Below, piece by piece: positions 1-11,313 of a stretch of 64,000 nt of DNA (position 1 is its first letter; each line of letters opens with the position of its first letter). The notes beneath the pieces were generated by a model. It searched no databases, was not told the origin of the DNA, and saw only the letters and a list, made by a program, of their open reading frames with translations. The DNA is from Microcyclospora pomicola (lineage: Eukaryota > Ascomycota > Dothideomycetes > Capnodiales): positions 1 to 64,000 of the forward strand of contig NHNY01000001.1 in NCBI GenBank assembly GCA_002786065.1, read 5' to 3'. The translations under genes and the position numbers were made by a program.

Positions 1-3000
1 ATCATACTATTACTCCCCTATTTCTGTGTACTACGCTATCCTTTGGCATCTAGAAGCTACGCCCTAGTAGTCTATTGCTGCCCCTTACATTAAGAATGTC
101 CCGCTAACACATTTACGGTATACACACTGCTTCTTTAAATAGTAATAGCCTGTCGCTAACCTTCTAGTATAGCTAATAATCGGCTAGATTTATTATTATC
201 TATTTCGAGAATAAGTTAGAATCTAGGTGCGTTCGGATTTCTTAGAAAATGTTATGCTAGACTACCGAAGTAGTAGCAATCCTAACACGTTCTAATAAAC
301 TATCTAGGTAGCGTTATAGGATAGGTCCTTTAACCTTAACTTCTTCTTTAACGAAGTCGCTTCTCTTACTTAGTACGTCTGCCTAGGCGTTTTCCAATCC
401 CTTCTAGTACTTAATTCGGAAGTTATAATAGGCAAGTTCCTACGCCTAGCGGACTTGTCTTTAGTTTAGTTCCTTTGTCGTTATAAAGTACTAAAGGTTT
501 TCGTAATCTGTATATACGAGCGTTTTGTGTTTAGACCCTTCGAGGTAATGCTTCTAATGTTTAAAAGCCTTAATAATAGCTAGGAGTTCCTTATCGTAGA
601 TCTTATAGTTAAGTTCTGCTAAATTAAGTTTCCTCGAGTAATAGGCTACTAGGTAGAGTTTGCTATCTTTACCCGTCTAGCTAATATATCCTCCTAGTAC
701 CTTATCGTATAAGTCGGTCTCTACTATACTTATCTTACTTAGGTTAAACATAGTAAGGATCGGTTCCTCGCTTACTATTCGTTTAAGCTTCTCGAATAGT
801 TCCTTATAATCCGTAGTCTAACTAAATAGTACGTCTTTCTTCGTAAGGTCTATAAGAGGTACCGTAATCTTCGAATATCCTTTAATAAGGATCTAGTAGA
901 AGTTCATAAATCCTAGAAAGGATAGGACTTCTTTTAGTAATCCTAATCGAGGCTAAGTCTAGACTGCCTCGATCTTTACTAGATCTATTTAGAGACCTTT
1001 GTCTAATATAATAAATCCTAGGAAAGTAGTTTCCGTCTAGTGGAATTTACTCTTCTTAGGGTAGACGCAGAGTCTAGCCTTTTAAAGGGCCGAGAGTACT
1101 GTCCTTATATAGTAGACGTGTTCCTCCTTAGTCTTACTATATACTAGTATGTCGTCTAAGTATACGACGACAAAGACGTTAAGATGTTCTTATAAGATGT
1201 TATCTATATAGTTTTACTACGTCGCTAGTGCGTTTGCAAGTCTAAATAGCATAACTAAATACTCGTAGAGTCCGGATAGTATAAGGAAAGCTATCTTCTA
1301 TTTGTCTCCTTCCGCGATACGTATCCTATTAAACACAGCTAGAATATCGAACTTACTAAACACTATAGCTTCTTAGAGCTTATTTCTTAAGTCGTTAGCT
1401 AATAGCAATAGGTAACTGTTCTTAATAGTAATATTATTTAGTCCTCGGTAATTAACGTATATACAGAATCCGTCTCCTTTCTAGACGAATAGTATAGCAG
1501 AGCCTATAGGAGACTTCGAAGATCGTACTATCCCTTTCTTCGTAGTGTCTTCGAGGTTATCTTTTAACGCTTAAAGCTTAATTAGGGAGAGTAGTCGAAG
1601 TTTGTCCTTAGGTAGCTTACTACTAGGAATTAACTTAATTTTGTGATCCTAAGGTCCTCTTATAGGTAGCAAATTTGTTTCGTCTAAGGGTTCGAATAAT
1701 TCTGCGAAGTCCTAGTATTCCTTCGGGATCTCTAGTTTAACTTCTTCTAATTCGGTAATCGTAGCCTATATCGCGTGTACTTATTACGGCTTCTTACGAA
1801 TCTATCTATCTATCTACTTCTACGATATAAAGCTAATGTTGCCTACCTTCTAACCTAGCTTCGTGCTAGCGTTAGATAGTGTAGTACTAGGTCGTTTAAA
1901 CTTAAACGTTCCTATAGCCTAATTAATAGACGGGTTGTTTCTTTTTAACTATAGTAGTCCTAATACTACGTTATATTCTTACAGCGTAATTATTATATAG
2001 AACTAGTATTTCTCTTAGTAGCGTCCTATCTCGAGAGACACTTCCTATGTTTCTGTATTAACTATGCCCTAGTTAACACTAACGAGGGTTCCGTCGTAAT
2101 TCTGTAATTAGAACGGTCGTTTCATCCTCTAGGTTCTTATCTTTAAACGCTCCGCGAACTAGTAGCTTATAAATAGTCTAGTCGCTCTAGAGTCTACTAT
2201 AGCCTTAGCTATAAGTCCGGCAATTCGGACCTCCTTAATAAGGTAGCTGCCTGTATTAGCGGTAATCCTGTCTACCTCTCCGAGGTAGTGTCTACCTATA
2301 AGCGTAAGCCGCGGTCTCGGGCTAGTTCTTCGGGTTTTCCTCCCTTAGCTTCCTTCCTGCTAGATAGTAGGCTCGGGAGTTAGCTTAGGTCTTTGCCTAT
2401 TACGGCCTAAGCTCGGTCTTTTCCTAATAGAATCGTATATCCCTAACGCGTCTGTTCTTCTATCGCGCGGTACTGTAGCTTAACTTCCTAAACGTTCTTC
2501 TAGAGAAACAGGGGTACTAGTAGTCTCTCTAGCGTAATATATCCGTTATTAGAGAAGGTACTTCCGATTAGCAGACGTTCTATAATAAAGGTCGTATAGT
2601 CGTAATTCACTTCAACTAATAGGTGTCTCTAGAATATACTTCGAATATTCTCGATTATCTAGTTAAACTAGTATAGGTATAAGAGTTGCTTACCCGCTAC
2701 TTTAAGAAAGACTTCCTTATTCTGTTGTATTAGATAGAGGATAATCTTCTTAGTTTCCTTAGCACAATTAATAGTTATCTTAAACGTAGGTTTAGGTCGT
2801 TCTATTTCCTTACTGTCGATTAAGAAATCGTCGTTATTATCGGAGAGGTCGTCCTCCGATGTCTTAGGTATACATTCCTATACAGTCTTAGAGTCCGTAT
2901 CTAGAATTACCTAGGACATAGTAGCAGTAAGGCGGTGTGTTGCTAGCTTAGATAGGAACTAACTAGCTTCCTCCTTAGCTAGCACGTAAGTAAGGTAGGC

Positions 3001-4230
3001 ATTATTAAAGTATATAGTCTAGAAGAGGCGGTCGTGCGCATTTTCCTAGGCATTCTAATAGCCTCTACGACCTTATTAGGTTATAGCGAGTTACTTCATC
3101 TCTATAGTAGCGACTCGTCCTTTATTCTGTTTAGGGCTCTTATACTCGTTAGTATAGTAGCCTATCTTATAGCAATTATAACATTCTACTTTAGATTTGT
3201 CCTTCTTAGGGCTATCTCGCGGTCCTTTTTACCCTTTTAATAGCTTCTTCTATTACTATGTTACATCGATATATATAGGTTAGGGTCCCGAACCTTAGTA
3301 GTATTCTAGGAAGTGCGGTTTCTTCTACACCTCTATATTAGCTCGGGGAATAAATCTACCCTTCTTCTCTATTCGTCTTTCGTATTAATACTAATCGATA
3401 TAGATAGCCTTCTAAAAGAACTCTTCTAGTTCTTTAGGCTAATTATCCTTAATAAGTTCGTCCTTTACGATGTCCTTAAGCCTAATATAGAATTAATCCT
3501 TAACAAGCTCTAGCGTGTAGTCGAGCTTAGTAACTAAGGTTTAGAAGTCGGTTAAGTACTTCGTAACTAAAGTAGTCTAGACGAGGAGGCGTAAGTCTCG
3601 TTTAGCCTCTTGTTTCTTATCGGAGTTCCTAAAGGCTCCTTATATCCTAGTCTAGAGAGAATTAGGTCCGGCGAATACAGCCTAGGTAGACGGTTTCGTG
3701 TTGCCTAAGTTCTCGTAGTCTAGGAAGTCCGCTAGGTAGGGCTCGATCTACTTAAAGGCAGCCCCTTTAAGGTAGGAAACTATAAACAGTATCCTACTAC
3801 GATTAGTTAGGAACTATTCTATATTTACTACAATGTATAAGTTATACTAGGTCTTAAAGACTTTTAGCTGTAACCTGTTACTCTTAAACTAATCCGGAGT
3901 ATTAACTTTAGTAATCCGGGCAGAGGTTCTGTTAGTCGGTGCCCCGATAGCGGACTGTACGCAGATAGATATCTCGACGTTGTTAATCTAAGTAGTTACG
4001 GCTTAGTAGTTAACTATAGGTCGAGTAATCTCCTTAAGGTTAGGAGACTTAGAGTCTATACTATCGTAGGAAGCGTCTAAAGAGTCGTCTTCTGATCCGG
4101 CGTAATAGATAGATATAGTTTTGAATAGAGGGGTACTAGTTATAGACTAGCCCTATCTTATAAGTCTATATAAGGCAGTACTTAAAGTGTTACAAAGGTA
4201 GGTCGGCGGAGCCGAGATTTAGTATATAGG
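1..4230 (-). mobile_element. Ty3/Gypsy LTR retrotransposon fossil, RIP-mutated, cut by the left window edge
   Basis: This AT-rich stretch carries the remains of a Ty3/Gypsy element read on the minus strand. In element order they run from a gag-like region with a zinc-knuckle remnant (about 4.1-3.0 kb) through a protease region (about 2.3-1.8 kb) and reverse transcriptase (about 1.7-0.7 kb) to RNase H (about 0.7-0.1 kb). Integrase would lie outside the window. It is broken in very many places, and only one frame over 60 codons survives in the first 6.8 kb. CpA and TpG look scarce and TpA abundant, the usual trace of RIP. I could not define terminal repeats, so the right end is approximate. The decay suggests an old, silenced copy, but no age can be given without a genomic relative. 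Family assignment rests on similarity read by eye. Confidence 0.8.
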
Positions 4231-4398
4231 AGTTTTGTACAAGACAAGTTAAGAGAAGGGGTTTGCAATAGTTAAGGCGATTAGTAACCTAGGGTAAAGA
4301 TTATAACATAAATTAAGCACGAACTCCTAACTACCTATAAAAGATTATTCGTTATATATAAAGGAGATTCGTGTAATTAGTTAACGCTAACGCGTAAG

Positions 4399-4542
4399 TC
4401 GGTCTAATTAGGTTGTAGATTAGACCGATTCTTATACCCGATTAGACTGATCGCGGGTTAGGCCGCGCTAATCAGCTCGAGTACGTGCCTTTACTATACG
4501 TGCTATATTACCCTAGCTTCCTAAGGTTAGCTATATAGCACG
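4399..4542. repeat. Cluster of three inverted repeats between the two retroelement fossils
   Basis: Three adjacent inverted repeats lie in the non-coding junction. The first has perfect 9-base arms CGGTCTAAT (4400-4408) and ATTAGACCG (4419-4427). The second pairs CTGATCGCGG (4447-4456) with CCGCG (4463-4467) and ATCAG (4471-4475), with a three-base bulge. The third has perfect 10-base arms CGTGCTATAT (4499-4508) and ATATAGCACG (4533-4542). They could be part of a decayed LTR or leader, of a small inverted-repeat element, or the foldback left by head-to-head insertion. The function is unknown. Confidence 0.6.
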
Positions 4543-4579
4543 ATAGGACGAACTATAGGATAACGCTAGCTAACCGAAT

Positions 4580-6650
4580 GTTAGTATAGTAAAGGAGAAT
4601 TACGAACCTTCTAGAATCCCTAAAGAGTATTAACAGTTTAAGCAACTCTTTTAGGAAGAGGAATCGTTAAAGACGTTACCTAAATATTAGCTATAGGATT
4701 ATAAAATACTACTTAAACTAGAGAAGCAACCTACGTATAGTCTACTCTATACTTGTTCTACGAAAGAGCTTTATACTATTAAAGAGTATCTAGATAAGTA
4801 CTTAGTACAAGGATAGATTAGGAAATCGACATCCCCTATAGGATACCCTACAATATTCGTTCTAAAGAAAAACAGGAAATTACAAATAGTTATCGACTAC
4901 TAAAAACTTAACGAGATTACGATTAAGAACAGATATCTACTACTAAATATTAAAGAACTATAGACATAGTTCTCTAACGTAAAATAGTATACAGCTATCG
5001 ACTTATAGGAAGCCTACTATCTTATACAAATAGCTAAGAGAGAAGAATAGAAAACAGCGTTTAAAACACGCTATAGACTTTACGAATACCTTATTATGCC
5101 TTTTAGGTTAACTAACGCGCTAGCATTAATATAAGAACTTATTAACGATATACTTAGAAGGTACCTCGATATGTTTATAGTTACGTATCTTAACGACATT
5201 ATAGTCTATACTAACAGCATACTTAAACAACATAAGGAATATATTAAGAAAGTATTCGTAAAGCTCGCTTCTTAAAACCTTAAAGTTAGCATTAACAAGT
5301 ATAAATTCTATAAGAAGGAAGTTAAATTCCTTAGATTTATTGTCGGAGTAAACAGCATTAAACTAGACCTAGATAAAATTAAGTCTATTAAAGAATAGCT
5401 TACACCTAGTAATATTATAGAAATACAATCGTTCCTAGGACTAGCTAATTACAATCGAAAGTTTATTAAAGACTATTTAAAGATCGCGACACTACTTACT
5501 AAACTAACCTAAAAGGACAAGCCTTTTAAATAGGAAGTATAGCAAGAATTAGTATTTAAGGCACTAAAGAAGGCCTGTATAGAACAACCTATATTACGAA
5601 TATTCGATATAATAAAACTAATTTAACTCGAAACTAATGTATTAGATATAGCTATAGGCGCCTATCTTACATAGATAACTAATAACAAACGACACCTAAT
5701 AGCATACTTCTTAAAGAAGATGTTACTAGCAGAATAGAACTACGATATCTATAATAAGGAACTTCTTACGATTATTATAGCTCTATAATACTAGAGGATT
5801 TACACTAAAGGAGCTCTATAGCTTACGATCTACTCTAATTATAAGAACCTACTATACTTTACAACTACTAAGGTCTTAAATCGAAGACAGACTTATTAGT
5901 CGGAACTCTTAAGACAGTATAAATTTACTATCTAGTATATACTAGGCAAAGATAACGGTAGAGCAGACGCACTTAGCCGAAGGAGTAACTATATAAGTTA
6001 GAAAGAAAATATAGAATAACAGATTCTTTAGATAAACACTAACAGAAGTCTTAGTAGCTACGCTTAGGAATTTAACGCAATCCTACGTGTAGTATAAGAC
6101 ACTAAAGAATAGTTTCTGATATCAAAAGGAAAATATAAGATTATATCTCTAGATAAAGTACTAGAATGTATCTAACGATATTACGCGGACCCTCTATAAG
6201 AACACCCTAGTATTACTCGCACTATTAAGAGAATATAACGACACTTTACATTTAAACATATACGAAAATATGTAGAAAGGTATATTAAGAAATATATAGA
6301 ATGTTAGTAAGACAAATCTTCGCGCTATGTAAAGTACGGAGATATATAGTTTAGACTACTACTAGCAGAACTATAGTTAGAAGTTATAATAGACTTTATT
6401 GTTAAGTTACTAAAGTCTAAGGACGGAACTTTTAGAGTAACCTACGACTTAATACTAGTTATCGTTAATAGACTAACGAAGTACTCTTACTTTATTCCCT
6501 ATTAAGAATCGATAAATATAGTATAGTTCGCATTCCTTATTATTGATAGACTTATACAGTTGTATAGAATACCTCGAGTTATTATTACTAAAGTTAAGGT
6601 TAATAGTACCGGAATTCGTGCATTACGTAGTTACGTGCACGCCGTAGGGA
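4580..6650 (+). mobile_element. Ty3/Gypsy LTR retrotransposon fossil, pol fragment, RIP-mutated
   Basis: A second Ty3/Gypsy relic, on the plus strand. Recognisable parts in order are reverse transcriptase (about 4.6-5.5 kb), RNase H (about 5.5-6.0 kb), and the integrase zinc-binding region with the start of the catalytic core (about 6.1-6.6 kb). No gag was seen before it, so it is probably a partial copy. It is broken in many places and shares the TpA-rich, CpA-poor RIP look of its neighbour. It points away from the element at 1-4230, so these are two insertions or one rearranged insertion. The right end is set by the change to ordinary base composition near 6.65-6.75 kb; no terminal repeat was identified. 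No numerical age can be given. Confidence 0.8.
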
Positions 6651-6659
6651 AGACTTCTA

Positions 6660-7409
6660 ACAATAGAGCTATAATCGACGGGTAGGATTAGACCCTAGTA
6701 GCTTAACCCTAAGCCTAGCTTCTAGTTTTTGATTTATGCGAACGAGTAATGCATCACCTGGATTAGCTACGGGAGCGAAGCACTAGAGTAATGTAATTCA
6801 TTAGATGCGACACCGGAATAATATAGGAGTCTTGGTTGAGCTCGTCACCTAGCGACATTTAAAGGCAAAACATAAAACTAAAGGTTCAAGAAAATCTAAA
6901 TCACATTGACCAACCGCTATCAAAATGGACACCACACCCATAACGATGATTTGGGATCCAAGATGGTGTTCCAGTAAATTATCTTGATACATAAGGTAGA
7001 TGGCGTTGCGAATATGCGGTTGTATCACTAAGCGAATAGCGGATGATGGAGGGTAGTCCTCATGTTGGAGGCAGACACTCCAGGCGTATTCACTGGAGGC
7101 ATCTGCTGTGCGCGGCCTGACAGCGAAAGTACAATGTGGTAGGCAACGCGTTAAGAGGTCTCGCATGCCAAGTCATAAAAGTGTATACCAAAGTAGTGTC
7201 ATGTATATGATGACTTAAAAACGCATTCATAGCGCCAAAACACAAAAAGTCATGTTCCTCTATGCTGCCAGGCCCAAGACACCAAAGACTTCGCCCCAAA
7301 CAAACCGACGCGCCAATCATGTTATCGTCCAATGCATTCCTAGAGTCGTAGAGCATGTTCGTTTCTCGTTAGCTGCCATATCACTTCATCGGCATTATTG
7401 GCATTCACG
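6660..7409. other. Gene-free stretch between retroelement fossil and MFS gene
   Basis: Transition from RIP-altered DNA to normal gene space. CpA and TpG are present again from about 6.8 kb. Short frames on both strands have no recognisable content. It includes the 3' flank of the MFS gene. Nothing else was seen. Confidence 0.5.
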
Positions 7410-9250
7410 TCAAAAGCCATGGTGTCCAGCCACTTCTGCCTCGCTGGAGTACCCGCTGTCGTCGGGTTGGACCCGGATCCGCACCACCGAGCTGTGGCGT
7501 CGGTGTTCATGCGGAAGGAAGCCGTGCACTTGGTGGCGGGGCCCATGTCGGTCTCGCTTGATCATGAAAGCCTGGGCACCGCCGATGACCGCGACAAGTG
7601 CACTTGCCCACCAGGCGAGAGCCGTGAACTCCATCTTGATGCCAAGACCATAGAGAAATCCTGCGACTGGGGATGCAATTGTGCGACAGCCCGCGCCAGT
7701 CGAGGCAGCAAGCCCGTTGATCTTTCCGAGCGACGTCGCACTTGGAGATGCTTCCTTGATAAGGATGAGCAGGACGGGGTATGCCAAGATCGAGAGCAGG
7801 TTACGAATGACAAGACATGCGTAGATTCCTGGATAGATGAGATGTTCGGGAAGAAGGACGAGCCAGGGTACGATGAAATAGGCGATGGGCTGGAGAAAAG
7901 TGACCAAGAGGAACACTCTCCAAACGCCGAGCAGGCTTGCTGCGATTGGAAAAATCAAGGCTTGAGTTGTCAAAGCAATGATTCCTTGCACCGCCATGAT
8001 CACACCAACTTCCTTGATGGACAGGCCAAGTCCGCCGTTTAAGAGTCCGTTGTCTCTGCCAGCAATCCCCAGCACACGAGCCACGATCTCACCACTACCA
8101 GACAGCCGGTCGTCCTGGAAGAAGATCGGCAATAAGTGGTCGTAGGTCATAGAATGGTAGGTAAATATGCCCAAAGCAACCGTCAGCATGATCACCGGCT
8201 TGGTGAAGACCTTGTCGGTCGACTCGCCAAAGGTGCTGGAGGGTCTCGAAGTGCCGTCTGGTCTGAGGTCCCATTCTTCGTCCACAGCCTCTTCGCAGAC
8301 TTCGTTGAATGTCCCGTAGCTTTCATGGGAAATGTCCGCTCCTGCTGAGGCAGTCGAGGCTTGCGTAGCCATGAGCGGAGTCTTAGCTTGCGTATTCTCG
8401 AGATCCGCGGAGGTGCTCCATGGTTGCAGATCAGGATGCGTTTCCTCGAGGCAAAGAAATCCTGCGACGATTGACACCACCATGAGTCCCACGCAGATGA
8501 GATTTGGCAAAGCGTAAGGGAATCTCGAGAAGAATGTATTATCGAAGATCGTGCCAGGGAAGTTGATAGTCGGTGTTGCAAAATAGCCTCCAATGCAAGG
8601 TCCGAGGATAGTCCCAACTGACCATACGAATGGCATGATAGCATAGGCTTTAGGCTCATGCTTAGGATTGACCACGAGCTCTCCGACCATAGTCTGAATG
8701 ACACCAATGTTGCCATTCAATGCTCCCCCGAGGGCACGACCGAAGAGTGCAACCCAGAAATTGGGCGAGAATCCAACGATAAGCAGTGAGGCGATGGTAC
8801 CCATACATCCCATCATGAGCACAGGCTTTCTGCCTATTCTGTCGCTGAGACCTCCCCAGAATCTGCAAACGCACAACACATCAGATGCTGTGATAGGCCG
8901 TCATGGTGAGCAGGACTGATACGTACATGCCTGTGATCGACTCCGCCAGAGCAAAGGCGGAGATGAGAATGCCAGCGTAGAAGGATGCATTGCTCTTGTC
9001 ACCTACGTCGAAATGTAGGACCAGTTGCCATGCATATGGAAAGATGGATGTGAGCGCGATGGGCTCTGCTACCCGCACTAAGGCTACGAGCATGAAAATA
9101 ACACCATGTTAGCATATGCTTTGCCACCAGGAATCGAAGAACGTGGATCCAATCAAAATCCATACCGCTGTACTCACCGAGCAGAAGGAGTTGTGCAGTT
9201 GGGAAGACATCGGGATTGCGAGGTTGACTTCTTGGTTGTGTAAGTGCCAT
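7410..9250 (-). CDS. Major facilitator superfamily transporter (DHA-type / ZIFL-like)
   Basis: Predicted membrane transporter for an unknown small molecule, probably a plasma- or vacuolar-membrane proton antiporter by family. I read three exons: 9250-9178, 9083-8927 and 8862-7410, giving 560 residues. The joins restore an unbroken first helix and the MFS loop motif GGLSDRIGRKPV between helices 2 and 3. The N-terminal half has the expected run of hydrophobic helices. A long acidic, Ser/Thr-rich cytoplasmic loop (about residues 255-315) separates it from the C-terminal half. The first part resembles fungal transporters often annotated as multidrug or zinc-induced-facilitator-like. The last 45 residues are hydrophilic. 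It diverges from the Rab gene. The substrate cannot be told from sequence, and the retroelement fossils lie only 0.7 kb beyond its 3' end. Confidence 0.85.
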
Positions 9251-10353
9251 GATCTCGTGACAAGGTCCTGATCTTACGGTCGACCTCAGCCCAGAGCGCA
9301 ACTCTACGATCAACGTGCACCGCCTTCACCAACGCTGATCAGACATGGACAGAGCTTGTGGAAATGCAAGAGGGAAGGCAGTCGTGGAGGTGATGTTCAG
9401 CTGCGTCGGAGAATGTGAATAGTGTGGCAAAGAAGACATGAAGGACAGAAGTGAATAAAGTTCTAGGTGTACCTGAGCTAGACATCGAGTGCCAAGCCGC
9501 GGCGGGGAGCAAGTGGAGCAAAAGCTAGAGAGGCTGCCGACCCGTGGGTTGCGGAGTCCATACAGTAAGACGTACTCCATCATTCAATGTGATCGTAAGT
9601 CGTTTCGTAGGATCGTGCCGGAAGCGCTTGAAGACGAGCAGAGGTATCGAGATGTTCGCAAGATCCGATGCTCAACTCAGACCTCAGCAAGACGGGTATT
9701 CTAGATCTACGCCGGACGGAGTAGACTTCGGCCAGCCACGAGGTGAAGTCGGCGAACTCGATGCAAGAACTAGACACTATTGGCTGTGATCAGAGGAACC
9801 TGCAGCAAGACAACCCGCTACTGGACGATGATTGCATGTCGTGTGTCAAGAATACATCATCCATGCATGTATTATACTGTACTGGCGCCGTCCGTCTCTA
9901 CTGACTTCGAATTTCTATGAAAGATATTCGTACCTAGCTGTGGGTTCGCTCCATCTGGATACACGGCGTCAGGATGATGGCATTCATGTTGCTATACATG
10001 TCAAGTATATGCGAGGCGTTGAATGTCGGGCCAGTCCAGTTGGGCACGTGCTGCTCGTAGTATCACAAATATGGCGTCTAGCGTCGTTGGTGTTGCTGCA
10101 CCACATGATGCATGCAAGACCTTTCGAGTAACGGCGACTCGTCTGAGTCGTTCTTCGGTCATCTACACAGTACTGCTTGCCTCCTGCCACGACCGATGAC
10201 CGGAATGTCGCACCTCGATATGTCCTCGAATCCTGCTCATCCTCCGCACACTACTGCCTCTGAGTTGCTTCACGCTTGTCGACGTCCTTAAACCCGCCAG
10301 CTTCCCGACTATCGCGTCTATCGCCGTGCAAGGCCTCGTGAGGATCGGTAACC
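9251..10353. other. Intergenic region, divergent MFS / Rab-like promoters
   Basis: About 1.1 kb between two divergent genes. Only short frames without family features occur on either strand. It presumably holds both promoters. No clear operator, repeat or RNA gene was seen. Confidence 0.5.
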
Positions 10354-11313
10354 ATGGTCTCCAGTTCTCTGGAGGCCAAGATTGTGGTTCTCGGGTCTCA
10401 GAATGTCGGCAAGACCTCCCTGGTGCACCGCTACATAAAAAACCAATTCATCCCGCCGGAGAAGGCGCGCTCGACAGTCGGGGCCAGCTTCTTCACGACC
10501 AACCTACATGATCCCGAATCTGGCACGACGATTAGATTACAAATCTGGGACACGGCAGGTCAAGAGAGGTTCCGATCCATTTCACGTCTATACTATCGCG
10601 GCGCGCATGCTGCCATTCTCTGCTACGATGTCACGAGTAAAGCGAGTTTCGAGGATATGGGCGTATGGATCAAAGAGCTGAAGGAGAACTGCGGAGCTGA
10701 TGCGGGTGACATGATCTTGCACGTGGTAGGAACAAAATCGGATGTCGTGGCCTCAGACCCGAAGAAGCGAGAAGTGCCTTTTGAGAGATGCATTGGATAC
10801 ATTGCGGAGCACCTATACCCGGATGCTGTCACGCCAGGAGCTACAGCACCCATAGCGAGTGGAAGCCCCCCAAGCAGTCATCCTCAAGTCTTTCATCAAA
10901 CATCAGCCACCAGTCCGGTCAGTAACCGGAGCAGTGGACTATGGGGATCTGAGGTGATATGGGATTGCTGTCACGAGGTAAGCAGCAAAGACGGCGAGGG
11001 CATCGATGAGGTTTTCCGTGTCATCACTCGGAAGTTAGTGGAACAACACGGCCGACGACTGGAGCACCAACGGATGATCGAGGAGAACGCTTCCCGAGGC
11101 CGAACACCGGCGTTCGAGGGAGGATCAGGGACTCCCGGTTACTTTGATCTTCCCAATGGCGGAAATGGCAGCTTCAGGATCGGCGTGGGCGACAAGCGGC
11201 GCAGCTGGCTAGGGTTTCCAACCACTCCTGGCGGATTGACGAGTTTTGGCGGCGTCGAAGACGACACCGACGAAGATACCGCACGTGCTCTAGGCAGGCG
11301 GCGGTGCTGTTGA
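10354..11313 (+). CDS. Rab-family small GTPase with extended C-terminus
   Basis: Single-exon Ras-superfamily GTPase of 319 residues, most like the Rab5/Rab22 branch; predicted role in membrane traffic. Visible motifs are the P-loop GSQNVGKTS (14-22), switch I with Thr41 in STVGASF, WDTAGQE (65-71), TKSD in place of NKxD (127-130) and EVSSK (208-212). The C-terminus GRRRCC ends in two cysteines, the usual double geranylgeranylation signal, so membrane anchoring is expected. It is about 100 residues longer than a typical Rab. The extra length is a Ser/Pro-rich insert of about 45 residues before the last strand (about 160-200) and a Gly-rich tail (about 245-312). TKSD rather than NKxD may alter guanine recognition, although some Rabs have this change. 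The exact subfamily is uncertain. Confidence 0.9.
   Translation: MVSSSLEAKIVVLGSQNVGKTSLVHRYIKNQFIPPEKARSTVGASFFTTNLHDPESGTTIRLQIWDTAGQERFRSISRLYYRGAHAAILCYDVTSKASFEDMGVWIKELKENCGADAGDMILHVVGTKSDVVASDPKKREVPFERCIGYIAEHLYPDAVTPGATAPIASGSPPSSHPQVFHQTSATSPVSNRSSGLWGSEVIWDCCHEVSSKDGEGIDEVFRVITRKLVEQHGRRLEHQRMIEENASRGRTPAFEGGSGTPGYFDLPNGGNGSFRIGVGDKRRSWLGFPTTPGGLTSFGGVEDDTDEDTARALGRRRCC

Noticed and set aside
6608-6650. Near-palindrome GTGCA...TGCAC at the edge of the right retroelement fossil
   Set aside because: Arms of only about five bases; not distinguishable from chance and not a convincing terminal repeat.
7398-8042. 214-codon plus-strand frame opposite the MFS gene
   Set aside because: It is the antisense shadow of a gene with clear transporter motifs and has no features of its own.
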